Positions 1 to 8,757 are shown, counted from the stretch's first letter. The stretch is DNA of 64,000 nt from Paraclostridium bifermentans (GCF_019916025.1 NZ_CP079737.1:2356001-2420000), one strand, 5' to 3'. Numbers and translations: made by a program. Notes: a model not told the origin generated them from the letters alone.

Positions 1-529
<529 letters not shown>

Positions 530-549
530 TTAGTTAATCCACTTTTTAA

Positions 550-577
550 AAAAGAGAACACCGAAGTGTTCTCTTTT
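550..577 (-). terminator. Hairpin between tsf and pyrH
   Basis: A perfect 12-bp stem (AAAAGAGAACAC with its complement) closes a UUCG tetraloop with a C-G closing pair on the transcript, followed by several U residues. It looks like an intrinsic terminator or attenuator that lowers pyrH expression relative to rpsB-tsf. Confidence 0.85.
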
Positions 578-583
578 GGTTAA

Positions 584-1489
584 TTACTTAAGTTGCTTAG
601 CAACCTCTTCAGCAAAGTTTTCTTCTTTCTTTTCTATACCTTCACCAACTTCGAATCTTACGACTCTAGCAACCTTTATTTCAGAACCTACTTTTTTAGC
701 AACGTCTGCAACTAATTGCTTTATAGTTAAATCTGGGTTTTTAACGAAAGCTTGCTCTACTAAACAAACTTCTTTTAATTGTTTTTCTAATCTTCCCTTT
801 ATCATCTTTTCAACTATATTAGCTGGTTTTCCTTCATTTAATGCTTGTTGAGTTAATATTTCTGTTTCATGAGCTATGTAGTCTTGGTCTACGTCATCTT
901 TAGAAACATACTTAGGATTCATAGCAGCAACTTGCATAGCTATATCTTTTCCCATTGCTAATACGTCAGCATCTCTTGCTTCTGTTTCTAATTCAACTAA
1001 TACACCTATTTTACCACCACCGTGGATGTATCCTGCAACTTGTCCGTTAGTAGATACTTTCTCGAATCTTCTTATGTCTAACTTTTCTCCTATAGTAGCT
1101 ATTCTGTTGTTTAATACTTCAGATAAAGCTCCTTCTTTATGAGATTCAGCTAATAATCCAGCTACATCTTCTTTCTCAGTAGCTAAAGCCATTTCAGCAA
1201 CATCTTTAACGAAAGTTTTGAAATCTTCGTTTTTAGCAACGAAATCTGTTTCTGAGTTTATCTCAACTATAGCACCAACTGTGTTATCAGCGTTCATTTC
1301 TATAGCAACTAATCCTTCAGCAGCTATTCTATCAGATTTCTTAGCAGCTTTAGATAATCCTTTTTCTCTTAATAAATCTATAGCTCTTTCCATATTTCCT
1401 TCAGCTTCTTGTAAAGCCTTTTTACAGTCCATCATTCCGGCACCTGTAGTTTCTCTTAACTCTTTAACCATTTGTGCAGTTATAGCCAT
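584..1489 (-). CDS. tsf: Translation elongation factor Ts
   Basis: EF-Ts is the nucleotide exchange factor that regenerates EF-Tu-GTP. The 301-residue product has the N-terminal UBA-like segment with TGAGMMDCKKAL (residues ~15-26), the family signature. It is followed by the core domain with EINSETDFVAKN and a dimerisation region with GYIHGGGKIGVLVEL. The length is normal for the family. The ATG at 1489 has AGGAGGG upstream. It lies 63 bases downstream of rpsB with a stable intercistronic hairpin between them, and is followed by a terminator-like hairpin before pyrH. This is a housekeeping gene. Confidence 0.98.
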   Translation of the reverse strand: MAITAQMVKELRETTGAGMMDCKKALQEAEGNMERAIDLLREKGLSKAAKKSDRIAAEGLVAIEMNADNTVGAIVEINSETDFVAKNEDFKTFVKDVAEMALATEKEDVAGLLAESHKEGALSEVLNNRIATIGEKLDIRRFEKVSTNGQVAGYIHGGGKIGVLVELETEARDADVLAMGKDIAMQVAAMNPKYVSKDDVDQDYIAHETEILTQQALNEGKPANIVEKMIKGRLEKQLKEVCLVEQAFVKNPDLTIKQLVADVAKKVGSEIKVARVVRFEVGEGIEKKEENFAEEVAKQLK

Positions 1490-1512
1490 TGGTATTCCCT
1501 CCTATATATTAC

Positions 1513-1542
1513 TAATGGTAAGGGTATACCCCCTTACCATTA
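1513..1542 (-). other. Intercistronic hairpin between rpsB and tsf
   Basis: A perfect 12-bp inverted repeat (TAATGGTAAGGG and its complement) surrounds a 6-base loop. No U-tract follows, so RNA processing or mRNA stabilisation between the two cistrons is more likely than termination. Confidence 0.7.
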
Positions 1543-1552
1543 AATTATTTTA

Positions 1553-2275
1553 TTATTCTTGATCTTCAGTTACTTCTTCTTGATCATCAGCTATAGCTTG
1601 TCTTCCTTCTATTATAGCAGTTGCCATAGCACCAGTTATTAACTTAACAGCTCTTATAGCGTCATCGTTACCTGGTATAGCAAAGTCTAATTGCTCAGGA
1701 TCACAGTTTGTATCAACTATACCTATTACTGGTATACCTAATCTGTGAGCTTCTTGTATAGCTATGTTTTCTTTTCTTGGGTCTACTACGAATATAGCAG
1801 CTGGTAATTCAGGCATATCTTTTATACCGTTTAAGTATTTCTCTAATTTTTCTTTTTCAGCTCTTAATTTTATAACTTCTTTCTTAGGAAGAACGTTGAA
1901 TACTCCTTCTTCTTCCATTTTTTCTAACTTTCTTAACTTGTCTATTCTAGTCTTTATAGTTTTGTGGTTTGTTAACATTCCACCTAACCATCTTTCGTTA
2001 ACGTAGAACATTCCACATCTTTCAGCTTCTTCTTTTATAGCTTCTTGAGCTTGTTTCTTAGTTCCTACGAATAATATAGGTCTTCCAGTTTCAGCTACTT
2101 CTTTAGTGAATCTGTAAGCTTCCTCAACTTTTTTAACAGTTTTTTGTAAGTCTATTATATATATTCCATTTCTCTCTGTGAATATATATTGAGCCATCTT
2201 AGGGTTCCATCTTCTTGTTTGATGTCCGAAATGAACACCAGCTTCTAATAATTGTTTCATTGATATTACTGCCAT
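1553..2275 (-). CDS. rpsB: 30S ribosomal protein S2
   Basis: The product is small-subunit ribosomal protein S2, 240 residues. It starts [27 protein letters not shown], the S2 N-terminal signature, and contains [22 protein letters not shown] and [15 protein letters not shown]. The C-terminus is acidic, as is usual. The ATG at 2275 follows AGGAGG. It is the first gene of the rpsB-tsf-pyrH operon and has its own strong promoter and a structured leader upstream. Confidence 0.98.
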   Translation of the reverse strand: MAVISMKQLLEAGVHFGHQTRRWNPKMAQYIFTERNGIYIIDLQKTVKKVEEAYRFTKEVAETGRPILFVGTKKQAQEAIKEEAERCGMFYVNERWLGGMLTNHKTIKTRIDKLRKLEKMEEEGVFNVLPKKEVIKLRAEKEKLEKYLNGIKDMPELPAAIFVVDPRKENIAIQEAHRLGIPVIGIVDTNCDPEQLDFAIPGNDDAIRAVKLITGAMATAIIEGRQAIADDQEEVTEDQE

Positions 2276-2311
2276 TTTTACCTCCTGGTTTTACCTCCGA
2301 CTTGATCAACT

Positions 2312-2342
2312 CTCTAAAAAACCCTCTAGGCACCTTTTAGAG
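2312..2342 (-). promoter_or_regulatory. rpsB 5' leader stem-loop
   Basis: CTCTAAAA (2335-2342 read on the minus strand) pairs with TTTTAGAG (2312-2319), enclosing a 15-base loop containing GGTGCCTAGAGGG. It sits between the promoter and the ribosome site of rpsB. A structured leader bound by S2 for autoregulation is a possible role, but that is inference only. Confidence 0.45.
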
Positions 2343-2381
2343 ATCACATAGTCGTGCGTTATTTTATTTTTTACCTCAGTT

Positions 2382-2410
2382 AGTATATCATAGCCTATTA
2401 TAAATTACAA
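2382..2410 (-). promoter_or_regulatory. Promoter of rpsB operon
   Basis: On the minus strand, TTGTAA (2405-2410) and TATACT (2382-2387) are separated by exactly 17 bases, with an extended -10 TG. This is a strong sigma-A type promoter about 107 bases before rpsB. Confidence 0.8.
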
Positions 2411-2550
2411 TATCTTTTATAAATTTTATATCCTTATTATATATGTACTATTATTTTCTATTTTTCTTCATTTCCCTAAGTAATTATTGCCAAATTTCCA
2501 AAAATATATTCAACTTAAATCATAAATCAATTTTTCTTTTTTTTACCCAT

Positions 2551-2588
2551 AAAAAATAAGATAGAGTTAATACTCTATCTTATTTTTT
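2551..2588 (-). terminator. Terminator after D,D-carboxypeptidase gene
   Basis: A long AT-rich stem (AAAAAATAAGATAGAGT and complement) with a 4-base loop is flanked by A and T runs, so it could work in both directions. Confidence 0.85.
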
Positions 2589-2590
2589 TA

Positions 2591-3778
2591 CTATTTTGAA
2601 AACAACATTTTAACTTTAGTAATTAAAGAAGCATCATCAACATCTTTCGCACTAACTATATCAATACTACCCAAGATTTCTCCATTATCAGTATAGTATT
2701 TAATCACACCTAGTACATCACCCTCTTTAATAGGATATTCTAATTCTTTTAAAGTTAACTGTGTATTTAAATTTTCTTCATTTCCTAAAATTGTATATAA
2801 CTCATCTTTAGTTCTAAGCTCTACTTCTAATTCTTCTAATCCCTTTATATATTTTTTACCTATTAAATCATTTTTACGTATTACTTTTTCTGTATGATAA
2901 TTATCTTTCCCATAATTTAGCATGTCTAATGATGCTGATAATCTTTTATTTTTATGATTAGCACCTAAAGATACACCTATAACTCTATATTTTCGCATAT
3001 CATTTTGTTTTTTTACATTCATTGAAAATGATAAGCAATATCCTGCATTGCCTGTATATCCAGTCTTAATTCCATCAACATCAGGTATTATTCTTAACAA
3101 AGGGTTAGTGTTGTTTTTTTCAAATCCTCTATTTGGATTTGAATAGGTCACCATGTCGGTAACCGATGTAACTTGTTTTTCATAATTATCAAACATATAC
3201 TTACCAAGGGTTGCAATGTCTCTAGCTGTTGATATATTTTGTTTTGGTTGAGCCTTAGGATTTTGTAAGTCATATATAGGTAGTCCATGAGGATTCACAA
3301 AATGAGTATTGCTCATTCCTATATCTTTAGCCTTTTTATTCATAATTTTTACAAACTGCTCTGGACTTTTACCTATATGAGTAGCTATAGCAATTGCTGC
3401 ATCATTTCCAGAAACTATCATCAACCCTTTCATAAGTTCAATTAACTCTACTTCTTCATTTTCTTTCAAATGATAACTTGATCCTTTTACAGATGCTATT
3501 TTTTTAGTTATCTTAATTTTATCCTTAGGACTTACCTGCTTGTTTTCAATAGCTTCTATAGCTATTAAAAACGTCATCATTTTACTTAAACTAGCTAATG
3601 GTCTTTTTTCATCTGGATTTTTAGCATATAAAACTCTATTTGTATCTTGGTCTATTAATATAGATGATAAAGAATACTTATCTACTTCCTTTTCTTTTTC
3701 TGTTGCAAATATAGTATATGGAGTTACAAATGCTAAAATTAAAATAAATGATATGATTTTCTTTACTCCTAATGTCAT
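2591..3778 (-). CDS. D-alanyl-D-alanine carboxypeptidase (PBP5/DacF family)
   Basis: A penicillin-binding serine peptidase that trims the terminal D-Ala from peptidoglycan stem peptides outside the membrane. Residues 1-26 form a signal peptide. The three active-site motifs are intact: SLSK (S63-K66), SGN (123-125) and KTG (238-240). The C-terminal ~110 residues match the beta-rich PBP5 C-terminal domain (PF07943), but no clear C-terminal amphipathic anchor is seen. The length of 395 residues is normal. The start is an ATG with AAGGTG upstream. It is a single gene with its own terminator. The paralogue could be named dacF or dacA; this cannot be decided here. Confidence 0.93.
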   Translation of the reverse strand: MTLGVKKIISFILILAFVTPYTIFATEKEKEVDKYSLSSILIDQDTNRVLYAKNPDEKRPLASLSKMMTFLIAIEAIENKQVSPKDKIKITKKIASVKGSSYHLKENEEVELIELMKGLMIVSGNDAAIAIATHIGKSPEQFVKIMNKKAKDIGMSNTHFVNPHGLPIYDLQNPKAQPKQNISTARDIATLGKYMFDNYEKQVTSVTDMVTYSNPNRGFEKNNTNPLLRIIPDVDGIKTGYTGNAGYCLSFSMNVKKQNDMRKYRVIGVSLGANHKNKRLSASLDMLNYGKDNYHTEKVIRKNDLIGKKYIKGLEELEVELRTKDELYTILGNEENLNTQLTLKELEYPIKEGDVLGVIKYYTDNGEILGSIDIVSAKDVDDASLITKVKMLFSK

Positions 3779-3855
3779 TTTTTCACCTTCTTAAGTTAAT
3801 AAGTATATATTAATTTTTCACTTATTTACCTAAATATATATCTAGTAATTATTTA

Positions 3856-4800
3856 CTATCTTGACATTTTCCTAAAAATTACAGAAGCCCATGATGCTCC
3901 CATAGTTACTCCAAGAAAAATTTCTATACTTACTAGAGCTTTTCCAGCTATATTAATTACTATCATATCTCCATATCCTACCGTACTGAATGTAACCATA
4001 CTAAAATACCATAAATCAATATAATTTTTAATTAACTCATATATATTTTTAACTTCACCTATTTTTATTATTTTATTATTATATTTAACTCCAGTTATCA
4101 TATATAAAATAGCAAACAAGCTTATTATAAAAAAAGATATTATAAAAATATTTAGAGGCTTTTCTCCATATCCAATTATTATCCTTGATAAAAAATCCAT
4201 AAATTTAGCATTTATATATTGCATATTACTTCTAAATGCACTTCTTTTTATACATCTGCCTCCATAATATCTTTCCATATAATAATAGTGTCCAAGTTTT
4301 TCATAATCTCCAGTTACACTACACTGATTTTTTGCTATTCTATAATTAACCTTTGCATTTTCATAATCATTTTTACTATACTCTATATTTTTCAATAAAA
4401 CTTTGGAACAGTTACTAAAAATAATACCATCTAATCTAGGCATATTTTTTATATTTTCAAAATAAACCTTTTGACCTTTTATCTTTGAATGGATAAAAAT
4501 CTTTTCACTAGTTAAATTTTCAGCAAAATCTACATTTTCAAATATACAATCTCCATAAAAAACACAATTTTTAAAAGATACATTACTTTTAAATATGACA
4601 TTTCTAAAAATAATATTTTTTTCAAATCTACAATTATCAAATATCACATCTTTTTTAAATAAAGCATTAGAAAAATCTATATCTTCATTTTGACTTAACT
4701 CATATAATTTGTCTGTATTTATAATAACAACTTCATCAAATATTAAATTAGTATAATCTATGCATTGTTTTTTTTTGAAATTTATATGTGATCTAATCAT
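3856..4800 (-). CDS. Pentapeptide-repeat / two-TM potassium-channel-like protein
   Basis: The N-terminal ~130 residues carry a phenylalanine-periodic array (VIFDNCRF, IIFRNVIF, VSFKNCVF, CIFENVDF) typical of pentapeptide-repeat beta-solenoids. The C-terminal ~100 residues hold a two-TM ion channel: TM1 (NIFIISFFIISLFAILYMI), the pore helix with selectivity filter TVGYGD, and TM2 (VSIEIFLGVTMGASWASVIF). TVGYGD is the potassium filter. The likely role is a K+ channel whose cytoplasmic solenoid senses or binds something unknown. It lies just downstream of the pseudokinase on the same strand, but the terminator at 4891 separates them. Ion selectivity is inferred from the filter alone. Confidence 0.85.
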   Translation of the reverse strand: MIRSHINFKKKQCIDYTNLIFDEVVIINTDKLYELSQNEDIDFSNALFKKDVIFDNCRFEKNIIFRNVIFKSNVSFKNCVFYGDCIFENVDFAENLTSEKIFIHSKIKGQKVYFENIKNMPRLDGIIFSNCSKVLLKNIEYSKNDYENAKVNYRIAKNQCSVTGDYEKLGHYYYMERYYGGRCIKRSAFRSNMQYINAKFMDFLSRIIIGYGEKPLNIFIISFFIISLFAILYMITGVKYNNKIIKIGEVKNIYELIKNYIDLWYFSMVTFSTVGYGDMIVINIAGKALVSIEIFLGVTMGASWASVIFRKMSR

Positions 4801-4890
4801 CGACTATACGTCCTCCAAATTTTATAGTTATTATTTTTTGATATTAATTAAAATTTATTCATAATATAATATTTTAACTCATTGCATAAA

Positions 4891-4924
4891 AAAACTGTTT
4901 CAAAGATAACTTTGAAACAGTTTT
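4891..4924 (-). terminator. Terminator after pseudokinase gene
   Basis: A perfect 15-bp stem (AAAACTGTTTCAAAG and complement) with loop ATAA. The stop codon of the upstream gene lies at its edge (4923-4925). Confidence 0.9.
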
Positions 4925-5912
4925 ATATTATAGTCATCCCAAGCACTAAAAAAGAAACAATCGCAATTGCTCCTAATGCTGCAAATTTACTAAATCTATG
5001 TATGTGTTTTTTATTTTTTACATATTCATCCTTATGTACTATTAAATCTTGTTCAATATTTTCATTTTCTTCATCTTTTTCACATATATTTTCAACTTCA
5101 TATAGATATTCACTTAAGTCTATCATAACTTCTTGAGGCGTTTGATATCTATGCTTTCGACTTAACAGTTTTTTTACTATATTTATAATTTTTTCTGGAT
5201 TTTTTCCGGTGTCGATTTTTCGCCAGCATATACCCTTGTCCATTCTTTTTATAATTTCCTCTTCACTTTTTGCTTCTCCATAAGGGTGTTCTCCAAATAT
5301 CAATTCAAATAAAATTACTCCTAAAGCATGAAAATCGCTACTTTTATCTGTATATCCTAGACAAATTTGATGAGGGCACATATACTTTAAGTTTTTAGAA
5401 AATCTTTTTATTCCATTATTAAAAATTTTATTATTAGATTTTATAATTCCAATATTACTTAACTTTACATTATATCCTTCATCTATAATTATGTTACTTG
5501 GCTGTAGACATCCATGATATATATCATAGCTATGTATTACTTCTAGTGCATTTAATATTTGTCTAAAAATTATAATTATTTCATCCATATTCAATTTATG
5601 AAATTTAGTTAATTGGTTCAAAGTGCTACCTTCCATATACTCACTTATAACATAGTATAATTCCGTTCCATTTTCAAGCTTATCCATCCCTACATCTTTT
5701 ACTTTAAGTATATTTGGCGAGTTAATTTCATTTATAGATGTTGATTCATCAATTAAGTTAGATATAAATTTTTCACTTCTAATTATTCCTTTATCTATGA
5801 TATTTATAATGACCAGCTGCTTATCGTAAGAATCTCTGCCTTTATATAGACACGAGTTAGAACATCTTCCTATTTCTTCTACAATTTCATACCTTTTTCC
5901 TATATATACCAA
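4923..5912 (-). CDS. Membrane-anchored Hanks-type pseudokinase
   Basis: The ~329-residue product has a Ser/Thr kinase fold but has lost most catalytic residues. The glycine loop reads IGRCSNSCLYKG with its middle glycines gone. The ATP-binding lysine region reads LVIINII with no lysine. HRDLKPxN is HGCLQPSN (residues ~133-140), so the catalytic Asp is Cys and the Lys is Gln. DFG is SNIG (~152-155). The F-helix region (SDFHALGVILFELIFGEHPYG) remains. The last ~20 residues are one TM helix, so it is tail-anchored, and there are no PASTA domains. The start is a TTG at 5912 after GGGAGGGAG. A signalling scaffold rather than an active kinase is inferred. Comparison with the second Hanks kinase of C. 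difficile would be useful. Confidence 0.85.
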   Translation of the reverse strand: MVYIGKRYEIVEEIGRCSNSCLYKGRDSYDKQLVIINIIDKGIIRSEKFISNLIDESTSINEINSPNILKVKDVGMDKLENGTELYYVISEYMEGSTLNQLTKFHKLNMDEIIIIFRQILNALEVIHSYDIYHGCLQPSNIIIDEGYNVKLSNIGIIKSNNKIFNNGIKRFSKNLKYMCPHQICLGYTDKSSDFHALGVILFELIFGEHPYGEAKSEEEIIKRMDKGICWRKIDTGKNPEKIINIVKKLLSRKHRYQTPQEVMIDLSEYLYEVENICEKDEENENIEQDLIVHKDEYVKNKKHIHRFSKFAALGAIAIVSFLVLGMTII

Positions 5913-6249
5913 ATAATCTCCCTCCCAATATGCGTGCAAACATTTTCTATCCTTAGTTATATTATAACAATTTTGGAAATAATTGTAATTAATAAGTATT
6001 GCATGACCACATTTATATTTTTTTGTGTTATTGTATCGTTTCAGTGTTATTAGTTTATTTTTGTGGTCATACCCATTTATTATTACCTTTAAACTTTTTA
6101 AAAATTCTTGAAAATCAATATAGAGGTGTTTTAATCTTTACAAAAATATCCGTATACAATTTAATAGATTCATAGAAGTCAAGCAACTATAATCCTTAAA
6201 AATTATATACGGATATATATATATATTATTTAGTATATTATTATTAATT
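5913..6249. other. Intergenic region with two long-loop inverted repeats
   Basis: No gene is seen in these 337 bases. Two perfect inverted repeats occur: ATGACCACA (6003-6011) with TGTGGTCAT (6062-6070), and ATATCCGTATA (6146-6156) with TATACGGATAT (6206-6216). Each has a loop of about 50 bases. They could be paired protein sites or weak long-range RNA structures. Confidence 0.5.
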
Positions 6250-7536
6250 TTATTTTTTCTTGTACGAGCTTGTTGTTATGTACTCTTTTTTTGTTATTTT
6301 ACCGTTTGAGTCTTTAAACTCTCTATAAGTCTTAACCACTCTACCACTTCCCACATTTTCAGTTACTACACTTATATTTTGTTTATCCTTTGAACTACCA
6401 TATATAGTACTTGTTACTGTTCCATTATATGCTGAGTTTTTTATGTATATAGGATGTTTATACGGATTTTTAAATTTCAAATCTATAGATCCATAAGCAA
6501 CCGTTGCATCTTTTCCTTTAGGAGCATACGTAGATGGTAGTGAATGGTTTCTAACATTTGTTATATCAAGTCCTGAGTAAAGCGCTGAATTATATATAGT
6601 TGTAGATACTTGACATACTCCCCCTCCAGATCCATCTTGTACCTTACCATTTACAATTACAGGTGCATCTTTATACCCATTAGATCTACTTCTAGGTCCC
6701 GTTGATGTATTATATGAAAATTCTTCTCCTGGCATAAGTACTATGTCACTAGTACTATTAGATGCCTTAATTATATTGTAAGCTCTATTAGCCGATGAAT
6801 TTGTGTATCTAGTACTGTGAGTTGCCAATAATGAGTCTACACTTTTTAACATCTCTGCAGTTATACTTGGTTTCTCGCTTTTTATTGAAAGCGCCATACC
6901 ACTAAACTTATTCTCAGCTAAGTATTTTTTTATGTTTTCCTTACTAGATTTTTTATCCAGTTCTTGTCCTATAACCTCTGGAGTTATATTAAAACTTCCT
7001 GAATCTGATATATATAACTTTGCATCAGCAACTTTTTTATTTGCCTTATTACTTATTTCATCTAATGCTGAGTCTAATTTTTTTTCATTGTATGTCGGAT
7101 TTATAGCTATTACTTCTTTTTTTCCTCTTTGAAGCGAAATAACTCTTTCTACATTCTTGAAATACGAATCAGTTTTATTAAATTTGTATGCATTATCAAC
7201 AAACTTATTTACATCGTATTTTAAATCAATTTGATTCGGATTTATTATAAAATTTTTATCATTGTAATCTACATCTATACTCTTAGGCTTGTATTCATTG
7301 GCTACAGCTAATTTAGCCTCATTAGGTGTAAGATCTGAAACATTTACATTTCCAATATACATATTGGTAGCTATCTTGCCGTTGTAAATATACTTGTTAT
7401 TAAATGATTTTATGCCTATAGATGCTATTATTATAAGTGTTAAAATAATTGCTGCTATAATACTTAAATTTTTTTTTGATGTAATATCAAGTCTTACTCT
7501 TTCTTTTTTTTCTTCTACTGCTACATTTTGTTGCAT
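6250..7536 (-). CDS. VanW-family protein with peptidoglycan-binding-4 repeats
   Basis: A 428-residue membrane-anchored extracytoplasmic protein. A TM helix at residues ~20-40 is followed by two regions resembling the PF12229 peptidoglycan-binding domain (NVSDLTPNEAKLAV; ISDSGSFNITPEVIGQELD). Then comes a VanW domain (SIVLMPGEEFSYN-like start; GGGVCQVSTTIYNSALYSGLDI; RNHSLPSTYAPKGKDATVAYG) and a short G5-like C-terminus. I place the start at the ATG at 7536, because a GGGGGG ribosome site lies 8 bases upstream. Longer in-frame sequence up to 7593 has no ribosome site. VanW proteins occur near vancomycin resistance genes, but their biochemical role is unknown. A cell-wall role is inferred. Confidence 0.88.
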   Translation of the reverse strand: MQQNVAVEEKKERVRLDITSKKNLSIIAAIILTLIIIASIGIKSFNNKYIYNGKIATNMYIGNVNVSDLTPNEAKLAVANEYKPKSIDVDYNDKNFIINPNQIDLKYDVNKFVDNAYKFNKTDSYFKNVERVISLQRGKKEVIAINPTYNEKKLDSALDEISNKANKKVADAKLYISDSGSFNITPEVIGQELDKKSSKENIKKYLAENKFSGMALSIKSEKPSITAEMLKSVDSLLATHSTRYTNSSANRAYNIIKASNSTSDIVLMPGEEFSYNTSTGPRSRSNGYKDAPVIVNGKVQDGSGGGVCQVSTTIYNSALYSGLDITNVRNHSLPSTYAPKGKDATVAYGSIDLKFKNPYKHPIYIKNSAYNGTVTSTIYGSSKDKQNISVVTENVGSGRVVKTYREFKDSNGKITKKEYITTSSYKKK

Positions 7537-7645
7537 TTCATTCCCCCCTACTTTGCTTAAGATAATTATATTTAAATGAACTTTATAAAACAACGTTTCT
7601 TAAGTATATGTAACTTTATTGTCACAATTGTAGAGGCTTGTATAT

Positions 7646-8281
7646 TTATATAATAAATTCTCCTATTACAGGATAATGATCAGATAAATCAATACATTTA
7701 ACTTTATATCTACTCGGTCTTAGATTTTTAGACATAAATATATAATCTATTCTAGATTTACTAGGTTGAAATGTCTCTATATTCTCACAATCAAACAGTA
7801 CAGCTAAATCATAATAGTCTTTAATTTCCACATCTTTTTGGTTAAAATCACCACATATAATAATTTTTCCTCTTAAATTTTCTACATAATTGTAAATTTC
7901 ATCAATCTGTATTTGTCTTTCTTCCTCATTTAATCCTAAATGAGTATTTATTATGTTAACTAATTTGCTATTTATAAAAAATTGAGTATGGATAAATCCC
8001 CTTTGCTCTTTTTTACTACTTAAATAAAATCCATCTGTGTACTTTACACATTTAATAAAATATATAGCAATTCCATAATTATCACCTTTTAGCTCTACAG
8101 TTTTAAAAAAGTAACCTTTTATATTTAAATCATTTAAAATTTTATAATGTATACTCTCCAAAACTTCTTGAAGGCATATTACATCTGCATTTATATTTTT
8201 TAAAAAACTTAATAATCCATTTAAGGTATCTTTATTGTGTGCATCCATACCTTTATGAATGTTGTAAGTTATAATTTTCAT
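7646..8281 (-). CDS. Endonuclease/exonuclease/phosphatase (EEP) family protein
   Basis: A 211-residue cytoplasmic EEP-fold hydrolase. It has YNIHKGMD at the N-terminus, CLQEVL (metal-binding Glu), NTHLGLNEEER, ICGDFNQKD (catalytic Asp-Asn) and SDHYPVIGEF (Asp-His pair). The fold covers AP endonucleases, DNases and phosphoesterases, so substrate cannot be assigned from motifs. It lies 30 bases downstream of a 52-codon gene whose promoter carries two LexA boxes, which suggests an SOS-induced DNA-repair or nucleic-acid role. The ATG is preceded by TAGGAGG. Family is secure, substrate unknown. Confidence 0.88.
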   Translation of the reverse strand: MKIITYNIHKGMDAHNKDTLNGLLSFLKNINADVICLQEVLESIHYKILNDLNIKGYFFKTVELKGDNYGIAIYFIKCVKYTDGFYLSSKKEQRGFIHTQFFINSKLVNIINTHLGLNEEERQIQIDEIYNYVENLRGKIIICGDFNQKDVEIKDYYDLAVLFDCENIETFQPSKSRIDYIFMSKNLRPSRYKVKCIDLSDHYPVIGEFII

Positions 8282-8311
8282 TTATCCTCCTAAATTTCAG
8301 TTGCATAAATT

Positions 8312-8470
8312 TTAACTTCTTTCTTTTTTTATCCTTGTACATTTACCTTGATTTATAACAAATAAGAATCCCATTTTTTTATATAATTCATCTAGTTCTC
8401 CTATGCTAACATCTCCCTTTCTTAGGTTATTTATAGTTATTTCCTCTAGTCTTCTATTTGATATCATCAT
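8312..8470 (-). CDS. Small basic protein, first gene of a LexA-controlled operon
   Basis: A 52-residue ORF starting MMISNRRLEEITINNLRKGD and ending CTRIKKERS. The ribosome site GAAGGAGAG precedes two adjacent ATGs (8470 or 8467). It is basic, has no signal peptide or TM segment, and carries one cysteine. I do not recognise the family. It is followed 30 bases later by an EEP nuclease gene. Its promoter contains two LexA (DinR) boxes, so it is almost certainly DNA-damage inducible. A cell-division inhibitor (functional analogue of YneA or SulA) or a nuclease partner are possibilities, without direct evidence. Confidence 0.78.
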   Translation of the reverse strand: MMISNRRLEEITINNLRKGDVSIGELDELYKKMGFLFVINQGKCTRIKKERS

Positions 8471-8549
8471 TGGTTTTTCTCTCCTTCATAAATTAATAAT
8501 TTATACTATTTATATTCATGTATGTCATTATTTATTACTAAACTTTAAC

Positions 8550-8603
8550 CGAACAACTGTTCCTTCATTACTTATTATAAATCAAACACCTGTTCGTTTT
8601 CAA
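8550..8603 (-). promoter_or_regulatory. Promoter with two LexA/DinR boxes
   Basis: Minus-strand promoter TTGAAA (8598-8603), 18-base spacer, TATAAT (8574-8579). Box 2, CGAACAGGTGTTTG (8583-8596), lies inside the spacer. Box 1, CGAACAACTGTTCC (8550-8563), is a near-perfect GAAC-N4-GTTC palindrome just downstream of the -10. Both match the Gram-positive consensus CGAACRNRYGTTYC at 13 of 14 positions. Their centres are 33 bp apart, about three helical turns. Confidence 0.85.
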
Positions 8604-8656
8604 TAGAAAAATATTATTTTTTATGTTTTTTTGTCATTTTTTGTGAAGAAAAAAAA

Positions 8657-8696
8657 AGAGTGCTATATAATAATTTTTAATATTATATAGCACTCT
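8657..8696 (-). terminator. Terminator after DMT transporter gene
   Basis: A perfect 16-bp stem (AGAGTGCTATATAATA and complement) with an 8-base loop, followed on the minus strand by a run of eight T residues. Confidence 0.88.
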
Positions 8697-8741
8697 AATT
8701 AACTAAGCATTTATTTATTTTATCTATTTTAAGGAATTTTC

Positions 8742-8757
8742 ATATTGTATACAATAT
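8742..8757. promoter_or_regulatory. 16-bp palindrome, GntR-like operator
   Basis: ATATTGTATACAATAT is a perfect palindrome with a GTATAC centre, resembling the gnt operator core TTGTATACAA. A 15/16 match lies at 9745-9760, upstream of the same DMT transporter gene. Confidence 0.5.

Larger units (their letters stand above)
2276..2590 (-). other. Intergenic region upstream of rpsB
   Basis: This 315-base stretch without a gene contains the rpsB leader with an 8-bp hairpin (2312-2342), a strong promoter (2382-2410), about 130 bases of AT-rich sequence in which nothing was recognised, and the terminator of the upstream carboxypeptidase gene (2551-2588). Confidence 0.7.

Noticed and set aside
8403-8606. 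Plus-strand ORF of 67 codons
   Set aside because: No ribosome site, overlaps the better-supported minus-strand 52-codon gene and its LexA promoter, and composition is not protein-like.
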